From Chromobacterium paludis (lineage in GTDB: Bacteria > Pseudomonadota > Gammaproteobacteria > Burkholderiales > Chromobacteriaceae), in contig NZ_CP043473.1 in assembly GCF_008275125.1 (NCBI RefSeq), forward strand, positions 1-64,000: a DNA stretch of 64,000 nt, in the 5' to 3' direction. Every line of letters starts with the position of its first letter. Within the stretch, counting starts at the first letter, position 1. Position numbers and translations under genes: made by a program. Positions 10,832 through 21,308 of this stretch are shown here, piece by piece. The notes under the pieces were generated by a model, which saw only the letters and a program-made list of their open reading frames with translations, was not told the origin of the DNA and searched no databases.

Positions 10832-11434
10832 ATGATGACCCTCTATTCCGGAATCACCTGCCCCTTCAGCCAGCGCTGCCGCATCGTGCTCTTCGAAAAG
10901 GGGATGGATTTCGAAATCATCGATGTGGACATCCATAACAAGCCGGAAGACCTGGCTGTGATGAATCCGTACAACGAAGTGCCGGTTCTGGTGGAGCGCG
11001 ACTTGATCCTGCACGAGTCCAACATCATCAACGAATACATCGACGAGCGCTTCCCGCACCCGCAGCTTATGCCAGCCGATCCGGTGATGCGCGCTCGCGC
11101 CCGCCTGTTCCTGCACCGTTTCGAGAACGAGCTGTTCATTCACGTCAAGACGCTGGAAGCCGGCGCCACCGGCAAGGAAGCCACCAAGGCGCGTGAAGCG
11201 ATCCGCGACGGCCTGACCACCATCGCGCCTATCTTCGCCAAGCAGAAGTTCATGCTGGGCGACGATTTCTCGATGATAGACGTGGCCATCGCCCCGCTGA
11301 TGTGGCGCCTGGAGCACTACAACATCGACCTGGGCAAGAGCGCCGCGCCCATCCTGAAGTACGCCGAGCGCATCTTCCAGCGCCAGTCTTTCATCGACTC
11401 GCTGACGCCGTCCGAGAAGGCGATGCGCAAGTAA
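10832..11434 (+). CDS. sspA: Stringent starvation protein A (GST fold)
   Basis: SspA binds RNA polymerase and changes transcription under starvation and acid stress. The 200-residue protein has an N-terminal thioredoxin-like half (MTLYSGITCPFSQRCRIVL) and the GST signature NEVPVLVERDLILHESNIINEYIDERFP. Length and gene order with sspB match other proteobacteria. A likely -10 (TATACT, 10782-10787) lies about 45 bases upstream. sspB follows after 9 bases, so the two are co-transcribed. Confidence 0.95.
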   Translation: MMTLYSGITCPFSQRCRIVLFEKGMDFEIIDVDIHNKPEDLAVMNPYNEVPVLVERDLILHESNIINEYIDERFPHPQLMPADPVMRARARLFLHRFENELFIHVKTLEAGATGKEATKAREAIRDGLTTIAPIFAKQKFMLGDDFSMIDVAIAPLMWRLEHYNIDLGKSAAPILKYAERIFQRQSFIDSLTPSEKAMRK

Positions 11435-11443
11435 GGAAACGCG

Positions 11444-11863
11444 ATGAGCACCAGCACCAAGCCCTACATGATCCGCGCCTTGCACCAGTGGTGCTGCGAC
11501 AATGGCCACACACCCTACGTCGTGGTCTGGGTCAATGATAAAACCGATGTGCCGCGCGAGTTCGTCAAGAACAACGAAATCGTGCTGAACATCGCTTACA
11601 GCGCGACCAAGAATCTGAAGATGGACAACGACTGGATCTCGTTCTCAGCACGCTTTGGCGGAATGTCGCGAGAGATCTGGCTGCCGGTGGGCAATGTGAT
11701 GTCCATCTTCGCGCGCGAGACGGGCGAGGGCATGGGCTTTGAGGTGGAGCCGATGGCGGATCACGCCGACTTGAAACCGGCGCCGGACGCGTCTGGCAAA
11801 AGTGATGACGAGCCGGGTCCGAACCGCCCCGGCGGCCGTCCCAGCCTGCGCATCGTCAAGTAG
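11444..11863 (+). CDS. sspB: ClpXP protease specificity-enhancing factor SspB
   Basis: SspB delivers ssrA-tagged and other substrates to the ClpXP protease. The 139-residue protein starts KPYMIRALHQWCCDNGHTPY, has the substrate-binding core (EIVLNIAYSATKNLKMDNDWISFSARFGG) and ends in a flexible proline- and aspartate-rich linker with the short LRIVK tail that docks on ClpX. It is the second gene of sspAB, and a terminator follows 15 bases later. Confidence 0.95.
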   Translation: MSTSTKPYMIRALHQWCCDNGHTPYVVVWVNDKTDVPREFVKNNEIVLNIAYSATKNLKMDNDWISFSARFGGMSREIWLPVGNVMSIFARETGEGMGFEVEPMADHADLKPAPDASGKSDDEPGPNRPGGRPSLRIVK

Positions 11864-11878
11864 GCAGACCAAACACGA

Positions 11879-11904
11879 AACCGGCCCAAGGCCGGTTTTT
11901 TTTT
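11879..11904 (+). terminator. Rho-independent terminator of sspAB
   Basis: AACCGGCC pairs with GGCCGG across a short CAA loop, followed by a run of nine T. Confidence 0.92.
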
Positions 11905-11927
11905 GCGCCCGCTGCGGCGCGTGGACG

Positions 11928-11951
11928 AAAAAAAACGGGGCCGAAGCCCCG
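11928..11951 (-). terminator. Rho-independent terminator of glnK-amtB
   Basis: Read on the minus strand, CGGGGC and GCCCCG pair around a TTCG-type loop and are followed by eight T. It lies 36 bases after the amtB stop. Confidence 0.92.
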
Positions 11952-11987
11952 CCAAGTCCCTTACACAACAATCTTGATCGGTCTGGT

Positions 11988-13298
11988 TTACTCCACGCGC
12001 TCGCCGTGCAGCACCAGGTCCAGGCCCTCGCGCTCTTCGTCTTCGGCGACGCGCAGTCCCAGTACCATGTCCACTAGTTTCAGCAGCACAAAGGTTACTA
12101 CCGCGCAGTAAGCCGCGGTCACGCCGACGCCCAGCGCCTGGGTGGCGAGACTGCCGTCGGCGCCGCCGATGTCCTTGACCGCGAACACGCCGGTCAACAG
12201 CGCGCCCAGGATGCCGCCCACGCCGTGCACGCCGAAGGCGTCCAGAGAGTCGTCATAGCCCATCATGTGTTTCAGCCCGGTGGCGCCCCAGAAGCACACC
12301 ACGCCTGCGGCCAGGCCGATGGCCAGGGCGCCCTTGACGTCGACGAAGCCGGCGGCCGGCGTGATGGCGACCAGGCCCGCCACCGCGCCGGAGGCGATGC
12401 CCAGCACCGACGGCTTCTTCTTGGCGATCCACTCGGCGAACATCCAGGCCAGCGCGGCCATCGCGGTGGCAACCTGGGTGGTGACCATCGCCATGCCGGC
12501 GCGGCCGTCGGCGGCGGCGGCGGAACCGGCGTTGAAGCCGAACCAGCCCACCCACAACATGGAGGCGCCCACCAGAGTCAGCACCAGGTTGTGCGGCGGC
12601 ATGGCGTCCTTGCCGAAACCGACGCGCTTGCCCAGCACCAGCGCCGTGACCAGGCCGGCCACGCCGGCGTTGATGTGCACCACGGTGCCGCCGGCGAAGT
12701 CCAGCACGCCCTTATCTGCCATCCAGCCGCCCGGCGCCCAGACCCAGTGCGCCACCGGGGCGTAGACCAGCAGTGACCACAAGGTCATGAAGACCAGCAT
12801 GGCGGAGAATTTCATCCGTTCGGCGAAGGCGCCGGTGATCAGCGCGGGGGTGATGATGGCGAAGGTCATCTGGAAGGTCATGAACACCGATTCCGGGATG
12901 GTGCCGGCCAGCGGGTGCACCGCCACCTTGCCAGCATCCTTCATGAATACCATGCCGTCCAACATGACGCGAGACAGGTCGCCGATATACGGATTGCCTA
13001 CGGTGAAGGCCAGGCTGTAGCCGATGACCGCCCACAGCACGGTCACTAGCGCAGTGATGGCGAAGCTTTGCATCAGCGTGGCCAGCACGTTCTTCTTGCG
13101 CACCATGCCGCCGTAGAACAGCGCCAGGCCGGGAATGGTCATGAACAGCACCAGGGCGGTGGAGGTCAGCATCCAGGCGGTGTCGCCGGAGTTGATCACC
13201 TTGACGGCAGCCACCGCCGGGCCTGCCGGCGCGTCGGCCAGGGCCGGCAGGGAGAGGGTGGCGAGCGCGGCCGCCGCTGCAGCGAGTTGTTTTTTCAT
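11988..13298 (-). CDS. amtB: Ammonium transporter AmtB
   Basis: AmtB is a trimeric inner-membrane ammonium channel gated by GlnK. The 436-residue protein has a signal peptide (MKKQLAAAAAALATLSLPALA), eleven hydrophobic segments, the family signature around DFAGGTVVHINAGVAGLV with the first pore histidine, and the second pore histidine in FGVHGVGGILGALL. It lies 26 bases downstream of glnK and is read from the same sigma-54 promoter. The usual physiology is scavenging of ammonium when nitrogen is limiting. Confidence 0.97.
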   Translation of the reverse strand: MKKQLAAAAAALATLSLPALADAPAGPAVAAVKVINSGDTAWMLTSTALVLFMTIPGLALFYGGMVRKKNVLATLMQSFAITALVTVLWAVIGYSLAFTVGNPYIGDLSRVMLDGMVFMKDAGKVAVHPLAGTIPESVFMTFQMTFAIITPALITGAFAERMKFSAMLVFMTLWSLLVYAPVAHWVWAPGGWMADKGVLDFAGGTVVHINAGVAGLVTALVLGKRVGFGKDAMPPHNLVLTLVGASMLWVGWFGFNAGSAAAADGRAGMAMVTTQVATAMAALAWMFAEWIAKKKPSVLGIASGAVAGLVAITPAAGFVDVKGALAIGLAAGVVCFWGATGLKHMMGYDDSLDAFGVHGVGGILGALLTGVFAVKDIGGADGSLATQALGVGVTAAYCAVVTFVLLKLVDMVLGLRVAEDEEREGLDLVLHGERVE

Positions 13299-13324
13299 TA
13301 TCGTTTCCCCAGTGTCTCGTGGCG

Positions 13325-13753
<429 letters not shown>

Positions 13754-13791
13754 TCATGATGCGGCGCAATAGCGGGGCCTGGTCGCATTAT

Positions 13792-13841
13792 GGCACTGTA
13801 TTTGTGCACTGCAACGGGAATGAGTGCACCGTCATGGTGCG
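13792..13841 (-). promoter_or_regulatory. Two NtrC-like enhancer sites upstream of glnK
   Basis: TGCACC-GTCAT-GGTGCG at 13825-13841 differs from the NtrC consensus TGCACC-N5-GGTGCA by one base. A second, weaker dyad, GGCACT-GTATT-TGTGCA, lies at 13792-13808. They are centred about 33 bases apart and 70-110 bases upstream of the sigma-54 promoter, the usual enhancer arrangement. Confidence 0.75.
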
Positions 13842-13975
13842 CAGGGGTGGGCGTATATCAGCTGGCTTTCGCGGCGGGGCGGTGAGGGACTCGCCGACGG
13901 GACAGGAAGGCGGGAGCAAGGCAGCGCTTTTTGCTACACTCCGCTTGAATATCAAGACACTGCGGGAGTCCGAAT

Positions 13976-14263
13976 ATGTTGAGTCAGAAACTGTTTGAAG
14001 AAATCAGCGCCAAGATCAGCGAAACCATCGCCGCCAGCCCGGCCAAGGACATCGAAAAGAACGTGCGCGCCATGATGGCCTCCACCTTCGCCAAGATGGA
14101 TCTGGTGACGCGGGAGGAATTCGACGTGCAGCAAGCGGTGTTGACACGCACGCGCGAGCAGTTGGCGGCGCTGGAGTCGCGTTTGGCCAAGCTGGAGGGC
14201 CAGGTGTTCCCGGCGGAGGCGGCTGAGAAGGTGGCGGAACAGTCGGAGCTGGGCCACTCCTGA
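13976..14263 (+). CDS. ubiK: Ubiquinone biosynthesis accessory factor UbiK
   Basis: UbiK (YqiC/BMFP family) assists the aerobic ubiquinone-synthesis complex. The 95-residue protein starts MLSQKLFEEISAKISETIAASPAKDIEKNVRAMMASTFAKMDLV, typical of the family, and has a C-terminal coiled coil (TREQLAALESRLAKLEGQV). GGGAG precedes ATG 13976. The position just ahead of comM is common in betaproteobacteria. Confidence 0.92.
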   Translation: MLSQKLFEEISAKISETIAASPAKDIEKNVRAMMASTFAKMDLVTREEFDVQQAVLTRTREQLAALESRLAKLEGQVFPAEAAEKVAEQSELGHS

Positions 14264-14389
14264 ATGGCGGAGGCGAATTAGACATCGCTCCTGGCGCACG
14301 CTCGCGGCCTGCTGCGACATCGCGCGGGGATGCCGCCAAAACCTAGTCATGCGTGTCGATATGGCCTCATTCAAACAAGGGAGTCCGGT

Positions 14390-14417
14390 TTGACATCCAC
14401 AAGCGCAGCACTACAGT
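14390..14417 (+). promoter_or_regulatory. Sigma-70 promoter upstream of comM
   Basis: TTGACA (14390-14395) and TACAGT (14412-14417) are separated by 16 bases and lie 31 bases before ATG 14449. Both hexamers are close to consensus. Confidence 0.65.
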
Positions 14418-14448
14418 CCAAAGCCGTGCGAGAAGGGACGGCCCGCTG

Positions 14449-15988
14449 ATGTCGCTCGCCATCTTGTACAGTCGCGCCTTGCAGGGCATGCAGGCGCCGG
14501 AGGTGGCGGTAGAGGTGCATCTGGCCAATGGGCTGCCTGCCTTCACCTTGGTGGGATTGCCCGAGGCCGAGGTGAAGGAAAGCCGCGAAAGGGTGCGTGC
14601 GGCCATCCTGACCTCTGGTTTTGAGTTTCCCGCGCGGCGCATTACCGTGAACCTGGCGCCGGCCGATCTGCCCAAGGATTCCGGCCGTTTCGACTTGCCC
14701 ATCGCCATCGGAATCCTATTGGCTTCGGGCCAGGTCAAGTGTGATGATATCGCTCAGTATGAGTTTGCCGGAGAACTGGCCCTGGGCGGAGCCTTGCGCC
14801 AGGTCCGGGGCGCGCTGGCGATGGCCTGTCATTGCCAGGCTGCGGGGCGCGCTGGCGATGGCCTGTCATTGCCAGGCTGCGGGGCGCGCTTTCGTCTTGC
14901 CGGCGGAGAGCGCGGCGCAGGCGGCGGCGGTGGTGGGCGCGCGCGTTTATGGCGCCGCCACGCTATTGCAGGCCTGCGCGCATTTGAACGGCTTGCAGCC
15001 CTTGCCACCGATTGCCGCGCCGGAGCCGATGGCGGAGCCGAACTATCTCGATCTGGCCGATGTCAAAGGTCAGTCCGTCGCGCGCCGCGCGCTGGAAATT
15101 GCCGCGGCGGGGGGGCATAGCTTGTTGCTGATGGGGCCGCCTGGCACGGGAAAGTCCATGTTGGCCGCGCGTCTGCCCGGTTTGCTGCCGGCTTTGTCCC
15201 GCGATGAGGCGCTGGAAAGCGCGGCGGTGCAGTCGTTGGCCACGCAGGGTTTCCGATCAGAAACCTGGGGGCTGCGCCCGTTTCGTTCTCCTCATCACAC
15301 CTCTTCCGCCGTGGCGCTGGTGGGCGGAGGCAGCGATCCGCGGCCTGGCGAAATCAGCCTTGCCCACCATGGCGTGTTGTTTCTGGACGAATTGCCTGAG
15401 TTTGACCGCAAAGTGCTGGAAGTGCTGCGCGAACCGATGGAAAGCGGCGTGATCCATATTTCGCGGGCGGCGAGGCAGGCTAGTTTCCCGGCGCGCTTCC
15501 AGTTGGTGGCGGCGATGAATCCCTGTCCTTGCGGCTATTTCGGCCATTCGTCCGGCCGCTGCCATTGCTCGCCGGAGCAGGTGGCGCGTTACCGCGGCAG
15601 AATATCGGGGCCTTTGCTGGATCGCATCGATCTGCATGTTGAAGTGCCGTCTTTGGATGCCGCGGAGTTGCAGCGAGCCGCTGCCGGCGAATCCAGCGAC
15701 TTGGTGAGAGAGAGAGTGGCTAAGGCGCGGCAACGGCAGTGGGCGCGACAGGGCGGCTTGAACGCCGGCTTGCAAGGCGTGCAGCTGGAGCGGCATTGCG
15801 AGGCCGATGCGGATGCCTTGGCTGTGTTGGCCAAGGCCTTGCAACAACTTGGCTTGTCGGCGCGCGCTTATCATCGGATACTTCGGGTTTCGCGCAGCAT
15901 TGCGGATTTGCAAGGCGCGGAACGGATAGGCCGCAATCATGTCTTGCAGGCGATCCAATTAAGGCGGCTTGCCGTGGCGGGCGCCTGA
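14449..15988 (+). pseudogene. comM: ComM/YifB (Mg-chelatase-like AAA+), frame broken by a 37-bp duplication
   Basis: ComM is a hexameric AAA+ helicase that promotes branch migration during natural transformation. The N-terminal domain starts MSLAILYSRALQGMQAPEVAVEVHLANGLPAF and reads normally to about 14843. The second half, with Walker A GPPGTGKSM, Walker B VLFLDELPEFD and the CPCGYFG zinc-like motif, continues in the +1 frame to 15988. The shift is caused exactly by an extra 37-bp tandem copy (14807-14880). Removing one copy restores a 500-residue protein, the normal length. As written the gene should be non-functional but could revert. Confidence 0.93.
14807..14880 (+). repeat. 37-bp perfect tandem duplication inside comM
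   Basis: Units 14807-14843 and 14844-14880 are identical. Each begins GGGGCGCGCT, and a third GGGGCGCGCT follows at 14881-14890. The ancestral gene therefore had this 10-base word twice, 37 bases apart, which explains the duplication by slipped pairing. Confidence 0.97.
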
Positions 15989-16055
15989 TTGGGGGTATCC
16001 ATCAACCCGGATGGCATCGCTTCCATCCGTTTGACAACAATAGCGGTAGTGGTGA

Positions 16056-16796
16056 ATGGCAAATCGAGATCTGAAAAATTCTCCTCGTCCGTCTCGCGGA
16101 CGCGGCAACTCCTCCTCTTCGCGCAGCGGCGGCGGGGGGCTGATGGCCGGCCTGATCATGGGCCTGATCATCGGCGTTGCGGTGGCGGTGGGATTAGCCA
16201 TGTATCTCAATCGGTCGCCGGAGCCGTTTCAAGTAAAGAACGCGCACAAGGCGGAAACGACCCAAGCGCCAACGCCAACTGAATTGCTGGCGCCGGGAAC
16301 CAAGATCGCCGAGGAGCCGCCTGCAGGGCCGGCTTCCGCGCCCGCGCCCGCCCCTGCGCGCGCCACGCTGGACAGTACCGACTCGGTTCCATTGCCACCG
16401 CCGGCGCCGCATGAGGCCAAGCCTAAGCCGGCTGCGCCGGCGAAAAGCGGCAAGGACGATCAGCGCTTTGATTTCTACAAGATACTGCCGGGTCAAGTGG
16501 ATGCGGTGACGTCGGATGCCAAGGGCGACAAAGGTGGGGAACCTTCGACTGGCGCTTCGGCCAAAAAGGTCTACCTGCAGCTGGGTGCCTTCCAGAACCA
16601 GGATGAAGCGGATAACTTGAAGGCCAAGCTGGCCTTGCTGGGCGTGGAGGCCAAGATCCAGTCGGTCAACGTGCCGGACAAGGGCATGGTGCACCGGGTT
16701 CGAGTCGGACCTTTGAGCCGTCCGGACGATGTGGACAGGTTGAAGGCGCAATTGAAGCAGAACGGCATCGCCGCCAGCGTGGTGAAGGCCGAGTAG
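16056..16796 (+). CDS. SPOR-domain, FtsN-like membrane protein
   Basis: This 246-residue protein has a basic, serine- and glycine-rich cytoplasmic start, one transmembrane helix (LMAGLIMGLIIGVAVAVGLAMYL, about residues 29-51), a long alanine- and proline-rich periplasmic linker, and a C-terminal SPOR domain (KKVYLQLGAFQNQDEADNLKAKL to SVVKAE, about residues 170-246). SPOR domains bind denuded septal peptidoglycan, so a role in cell division or septal wall work like FtsN is likely. It lies 28 bases before dsbA. Confidence 0.85.
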   Translation: MANRDLKNSPRPSRGRGNSSSSRSGGGGLMAGLIMGLIIGVAVAVGLAMYLNRSPEPFQVKNAHKAETTQAPTPTELLAPGTKIAEEPPAGPASAPAPAPARATLDSTDSVPLPPPAPHEAKPKPAAPAKSGKDDQRFDFYKILPGQVDAVTSDAKGDKGGEPSTGASAKKVYLQLGAFQNQDEADNLKAKLALLGVEAKIQSVNVPDKGMVHRVRVGPLSRPDDVDRLKAQLKQNGIAASVVKAE

Positions 16797-16824
16797 TCGA
16801 TCCAAGCAAACACGGGAAAACAAG

Positions 16825-17436
16825 ATGAAGAAATGGTTGTTATTGTTGCTGCTGGCGGCCAGCGGCATGGCGAACGCGGCACTGGAGCTGGGCAAGGACT
16901 ACACCATGCTGAGCACGCCGCAGCCGGTGGCAGATCCGAAAAAAGTGGAAGTGATCGAGTTCTTCTCTTATCACTGCATCCATTGCTATGACGATGATCC
17001 GGCGATGAATGCCTGGGCCAAGAAGCTGCCGGCCGACGTGAGCTTCCGCAAGGAGCAGATCGTTTGGCAAAAGTCGATGGAGGGCTTCGCCCGCATGTTC
17101 GCCACCTTCAAGGCGACCGGCACGCTGGACAAGCTGCACCGCGCGGCGTTTGACGCGCAGATCAAGCAGCGCATCAACCTGGCGGATCCGCAGCAGTTCA
17201 CTTCCTGGATCAAGCAGCAGAAGGGCGTGGACAGCGCCAAGTTGCTGCAGACCTACAACTCCTTCGGCATCAACGCCCAGGTGGCGCGCGCGACGCAGAT
17301 CACGCGCGATTACCAGATCCAGGGCACGCCGACGGTCATCATCAACGGCAAATACGTGGTGGTGACCAGCACGCCGGAGCGCATGACCCAGGTCATGAAC
17401 GAGTTGATCGCCAAGGCGCGCAGCGAGAAAAAGTAA
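16825..17436 (+). CDS. dsbA: Periplasmic thiol:disulfide oxidoreductase DsbA
   Basis: DsbA introduces disulfide bonds into secreted proteins. The 203-residue protein has a signal peptide (KKWLLLLLLAASGMANA), a thioredoxin fold and the redox motif FFSYHCIHCYDDDP. The dipeptide is Ile-His instead of the more common Pro-His, at about residues 52-55. The cis-proline loop is QIQGTPTVIINGKY. It follows the SPOR gene closely, and a terminator follows 21 bases after the stop. Confidence 0.93.
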   Translation: MKKWLLLLLLAASGMANAALELGKDYTMLSTPQPVADPKKVEVIEFFSYHCIHCYDDDPAMNAWAKKLPADVSFRKEQIVWQKSMEGFARMFATFKATGTLDKLHRAAFDAQIKQRINLADPQQFTSWIKQQKGVDSAKLLQTYNSFGINAQVARATQITRDYQIQGTPTVIINGKYVVVTSTPERMTQVMNELIAKARSEKK

Positions 17437-17457
17437 GCGCGTCGGGCGCGTTGAGGA

Positions 17458-17481
17458 AAGGGCGGCCTGGCCGCCCTTTTT
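17458..17481 (+). terminator. Rho-independent terminator of dsbA
   Basis: AAGGGCGGC pairs with GCCGCCCTT around a short CTG-type loop and runs into TTTTT. Confidence 0.9.
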
Positions 17482-17519
17482 GCATCGGGTGGCGCTGGAA
17501 ATAAATATGTAAAAAAGCC

Positions 17520-17548
17520 TTGACGCATTAGTGGGGGAGCGGTATTAT
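17520..17548 (+). promoter_or_regulatory. Promoter of the initiator tRNA gene
   Basis: TTGACG (17520-17525) and TATTAT (17543-17548) are separated by exactly 17 bases. The -10 ends 14 bases before the mature tRNA start. Confidence 0.8.
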
Positions 17549-17562
17549 TCGTTCTCTCCTGA

Positions 17563-17639
<77 letters not shown>

Positions 17640-17646
17640 AATCCAG

Positions 17647-17677
17647 AAAAGCCGAATCTTAATAGATTCGGCTTTTT
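17647..17677 (+). terminator. Rho-independent terminator of tRNA-fMet
   Basis: AAAAGCCGAATC pairs with GATTCGGCTTTTT around a TTAATA loop, eight bases after the tRNA CCA. Confidence 0.93.
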
Positions 17678-18302
17678 GCGTTCCTCCCGTCGCTTCTTTC
17701 AAACTGTGGCCGCTGCGCTGCAATATCAGTATAAATCTAATTGTAACAAAATGTAGCGCGTCAGATGGCGGCGATTCGTCAAGTACAATGTCTTAAACCA
17801 TTGTCAGGGTTATAGATTTTGCCACCCCCGCATATTGATGCTAATCAACCGAATTGCATATCCTGGCCGGAGCGTCTGTTGATCTTCGTCAAGGCCCTTG
17901 AAATATCAGGCAAAACTGTTTCTAATACGCCCGCTTGAGGCCTGCCTGCGACGAATTGCCGCAGCGGCATAGCGTGAAATACTGATGTTCGTGTTTGCCG
18001 GATGCCTGTCTTCCTGCGCCGTACGCCGGCGCTCACCCGGACAGTGGGTCTTCAGCTGTCACCTCATCGACCGGAGACGACGCTAGCGTCGGCTCCCCCG
18101 GAGCGAATCCGCCGTGGAAACGGATGCGCATCGGCGAATCGCGGAATCCGCGAGCCCTAAAACCTGTGGTTTTGCCTGACGGCCTGTCCCTCTTTGTTGG
18201 GGCGCGGCCGTCTGCTGGACATTTTTCTGGCGTTGGAGCGTGGCTCGCAACGCCCGTTGCGCATCGGCGCGTTGAAGGATTTTTAACCCGTAAAGTCGTA
18301 AG
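17678..18302. other. Intergenic region before cyoABCDE
   Basis: I see no convincing gene in these 625 bases. Short open frames on both strands lack ribosome sites and familiar content. The region probably carries the cyo promoter and its regulatory sites, but I could not assign a clear -35/-10 pair. Several short GC-rich dyads occur around 18070-18170. Confidence 0.5.
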
Positions 18303-19244
18303 ATGAGAAACCATAGACCCTCCCGCCTGTTGTGGGGGCTTTCTCCGCTCTTCGCACTGCTGCTCTCGGGATGTCAAGGCGGTATCCTTGACCCCAAGGG
18401 CCCGGTCGCAGCCGAGCAGAAGTCCCTGATCATCACGGCAACCGCGCTGATGCTGCTGGTGGTCATCCCGGTGATCGTGATGACCCTGGTTTTCGCCTGG
18501 AAATACCGCGCCAGCAACAAGGACGCCGCCTACGAGCCGAAGTGGTCGCATTCGACCAAGATCGAGCTGGTGGTCTGGCTGATCCCCTGCGTCATCATCG
18601 CCTTCCTGGCGACGCTGACCTGGCACACCACGCACAAGCTGGACCCGTACCGTCCGCTGGATTCGGACAAGAAACCGATCCAAGTGCAAGTGGTGGCGCT
18701 GAACTGGAAGTGGTTGTTCATCTATCCGGAACAGCAAATCGCCACCGTCAACGAGCTGGTGTTCCCGGCGGATACGCCGGTGAACTTCAAGATCACCTCC
18801 GATGCGGCGATGAACTCCTTCTTCATCCCGCAGCTTGGCGGCCAGATCTACGCCATGGCCGGGATGCAGACCCAGCTGCACCTGCTGGCGAGCGAGCCGG
18901 GCACCTATCACGGCTTCTCGTCCAACTACAGCGGCGCCGGTTTCTCCGGCATGAAGTTCAACGCCATCGCCACCAAGACCCCGGCCGAGTTCGACGCCTG
19001 GGTGGCCAAGGTGAAGGCCTCCGGCCAGAAGCTGGATGCGCCGAACTACTTGCAGCTGCTGAAGCCTAGCGAGAAGAATCCGGTGGCCTACTACGCGTCG
19101 ACCACGCCGTACCTGTTTGAGGCCGTGCTGCACAAGTACATGGCCGGTCGTCCGTCCCTGGCCGACAGCGATGACGCCATCAAGCTGGCCAAGATGACCA
19201 AAGAACTGTGCGCCGCCATCACGCCGCCGGTTGTCAAGGAGTAA
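18303..19244 (+). CDS. cyoA: Cytochrome bo3 ubiquinol oxidase subunit II
   Basis: CyoA is the lipoprotein-like subunit II of the quinol oxidase. The 313-residue protein has a lipobox (LLLSGC, cysteine at about residue 24), two transmembrane helices and a periplasmic cupredoxin domain ([18 protein letters not shown]). The CuA ligand motif of cytochrome c oxidases is absent. The corresponding stretch reads [11 protein letters not shown], which identifies a quinol-type enzyme. It is the first gene of cyoABCDE, 6 bases before cyoB. Confidence 0.95.
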   Translation: MRNHRPSRLLWGLSPLFALLLSGCQGGILDPKGPVAAEQKSLIITATALMLLVVIPVIVMTLVFAWKYRASNKDAAYEPKWSHSTKIELVVWLIPCVIIAFLATLTWHTTHKLDPYRPLDSDKKPIQVQVVALNWKWLFIYPEQQIATVNELVFPADTPVNFKITSDAAMNSFFIPQLGGQIYAMAGMQTQLHLLASEPGTYHGFSSNYSGAGFSGMKFNAIATKTPAEFDAWVAKVKASGQKLDAPNYLQLLKPSEKNPVAYYASTTPYLFEAVLHKYMAGRPSLADSDDAIKLAKMTKELCAAITPPVVKE

Positions 19245-19250
19245 AGATTG

Positions 19251-21293
19251 ATGTGGTTAGGTAAACTGACTCTGGACGCGATTCCGTACCATGAGCCCAT
19301 CATCATGGGGGCGCTTGGCGGCGCCGGCCTGATCGGGCTGATGCTGTTCGCGCTCATCACCAAGTTCGGTAAGTGGGGCTATCTCTGGAAAGAGTGGCTG
19401 ACTTCGGTCGATCACAAGAAAATCGGCGTGATGTACATCATCGTCGCCATGATCATGCTGCTGCGCGGCTTCGCCGACGCGCTGATGATGCGTACCCAAT
19501 TGGCCGTCGCCACCGGCGGCAGCCACGGCATTTTCCCGCCGGAACACTATGATCAGATCTTCACCGCCCACGGCGTGATCATGATCATCTTCATGGCGAT
19601 GCCGTTCATGACCGGCCTGATGAACATCGTGGTGCCGCTGCAAATCGGCGCGCGCGACGTGGCCTTCCCCTTCCTGAACTCGCTGAGCTTCTGGCTGCTG
19701 GTTTCGGCCGTGATCCTGGTCAACCTGTCGCTGGGTGTGGGCAACTTCGCCCGCACCGGCTGGGTGGCCTATCCGCCGCTGGCCGAACTGGGCTTCAGTC
19801 CTGACGTGGGGGTGGATTACTACATCTGGGCCCTGCAGTTGTCAGGCCTAGGGACGACGCTGACGGCCATCAACTTCCTGGTGACCGTGATCAAGATGCG
19901 CGCCCCGGGCATGAAGCTGATGGAAATGCCGATCTTCACCTGGACCTGCACCTGGGCCAACGTGCTGATCGCCACCTCCTTCCCGATCCTGACCGGCGCC
20001 CTGGCCATGCTGACGCTGGACCGCTACCTCGACTTCCACTTCTTCACCGCGGAAGCGGGCGGCAACGCCATGATGTACCTGAACCTGTTCTGGGCCTGGG
20101 GCCACCCCGAGGTGTACATTCTGGTTCTGCCGGCCTTCGGCATTTTCTCGGAAGTGGTTTCCACTTTCGCCGGCAAGCGCCTGTTCGGCCACAAGTCCAT
20201 GATCTACGCCAGCGGCGCGATCTCCATCCTGGGTTTCATGGTTTGGCTGCACCACTTCTTCACCATGGGCTCCGGCGCCAATGTGAACGCCTTCTTCGGC
20301 ATCGCGACGATGATCATCTCGATCCCGACCGGCGTGAAGCTGTTCAACTGGCTGTTCACCATCTACAAGGGCCGCCTGCGCTTTGAAACCCCTATCCTGT
20401 GGACCCTGGGTTTCATGGTGACCTTCTCCATCGGCGGCATGACCGGCGTGCTGATGGCGGTGCCGGGCGCGGACTTTGTGCTGCACAACAGCCTGTTCCT
20501 GATCGCCCACTTCCATAACACCATCATCGGCGGCGCCGTGTTCGGCTATCTGGCCGGCTTCACCTTCTGGTTCCCCAAGGTGTTCGGCTTCAAGCTGGAG
20601 CCTAAGCTTGGCAAGGCCGCGTTCTGGTTCTGGCAGATCGGCTTCATGTTCGCCTTCATGCCGCTGTACGTGCTGGGCTTCATGGGCATGACCCGTCGCC
20701 TGAACTACACCACCAATCCGGAATACGAGCCGTGGCTGTATGTGGCCCTGTTCGGCGCGCTGCTGATCGCTTGCGGCATCGGCTGCCAGTTGCTGCAGAT
20801 CGTGGTCAGCGTGATCAAGCGCAACGAACTGAAGGACGAAACCGGCGACCCGTGGAACGGCCATACCCTGGAATGGTCCACTTCCTCCCCGGCGCCGTTC
20901 TACAACTTCGCCAAGCTGCCGCAGGTGCATGACATCGACGCCTTCACCGACATGAAGGAAAAGGGCGTGGCTTACGCGGTGCCGAAGTCCTACGAGCCTA
21001 TCCACATGCCGCGGAACACTTCGGCCGGCGTTTTCATCGGCGCCTTCGCCACGGTGTTCGGCTTTGCGATGATCTGGCACATCTGGTGGCTGGCCATCGT
21101 CGGTCTGCTGGGCATCATCGGCAGCATGCTGGCCCGCGCCTACGACAACAACCTGGACTACTACGTGCAGCCGGATGAAGTGGAAGCCATCGAGCGCGCC
21201 CGCTTCGAGAAGCTGGGCATCGATGTGGACAACTACACCGAGCGCGATCAGACGAAGCCGAAGAAGGCTGCCCGTCCGACCACGACCGCGTAA
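19251..21293 (+). CDS. cyoB: Cytochrome bo3 ubiquinol oxidase subunit I
   Basis: This is the catalytic heme-copper subunit, which reduces O2 to water and pumps protons. The 680-residue protein has the CuB/Tyr site [15 protein letters not shown], the HH pair in [11 protein letters not shown] and the low-spin heme ligand near [13 protein letters not shown]. It also has the quinol-binding residues of CyoB ([12 protein letters not shown] and TAHGVIMI). ATG 19251 is preferred over the in-frame TTG three bases earlier because of AAGGAG upstream. Length and order match E. coli CyoB. Confidence 0.97.
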   Translation: MWLGKLTLDAIPYHEPIIMGALGGAGLIGLMLFALITKFGKWGYLWKEWLTSVDHKKIGVMYIIVAMIMLLRGFADALMMRTQLAVATGGSHGIFPPEHYDQIFTAHGVIMIIFMAMPFMTGLMNIVVPLQIGARDVAFPFLNSLSFWLLVSAVILVNLSLGVGNFARTGWVAYPPLAELGFSPDVGVDYYIWALQLSGLGTTLTAINFLVTVIKMRAPGMKLMEMPIFTWTCTWANVLIATSFPILTGALAMLTLDRYLDFHFFTAEAGGNAMMYLNLFWAWGHPEVYILVLPAFGIFSEVVSTFAGKRLFGHKSMIYASGAISILGFMVWLHHFFTMGSGANVNAFFGIATMIISIPTGVKLFNWLFTIYKGRLRFETPILWTLGFMVTFSIGGMTGVLMAVPGADFVLHNSLFLIAHFHNTIIGGAVFGYLAGFTFWFPKVFGFKLEPKLGKAAFWFWQIGFMFAFMPLYVLGFMGMTRRLNYTTNPEYEPWLYVALFGALLIACGIGCQLLQIVVSVIKRNELKDETGDPWNGHTLEWSTSSPAPFYNFAKLPQVHDIDAFTDMKEKGVAYAVPKSYEPIHMPRNTSAGVFIGAFATVFGFAMIWHIWWLAIVGLLGIIGSMLARAYDNNLDYYVQPDEVEAIERARFEKLGIDVDNYTERDQTKPKKAARPTTTA

Positions 21294-21308
21294 CAGGCTG
21301 GATTTGAC

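Noticed and set aside
18303..21293. cytochrome c (caa3-type) oxidase
   Set aside because: Subunit II lacks CuA ligands and subunit I has quinol-binding residues. The set with cyoD and cyoE is a quinol oxidase.
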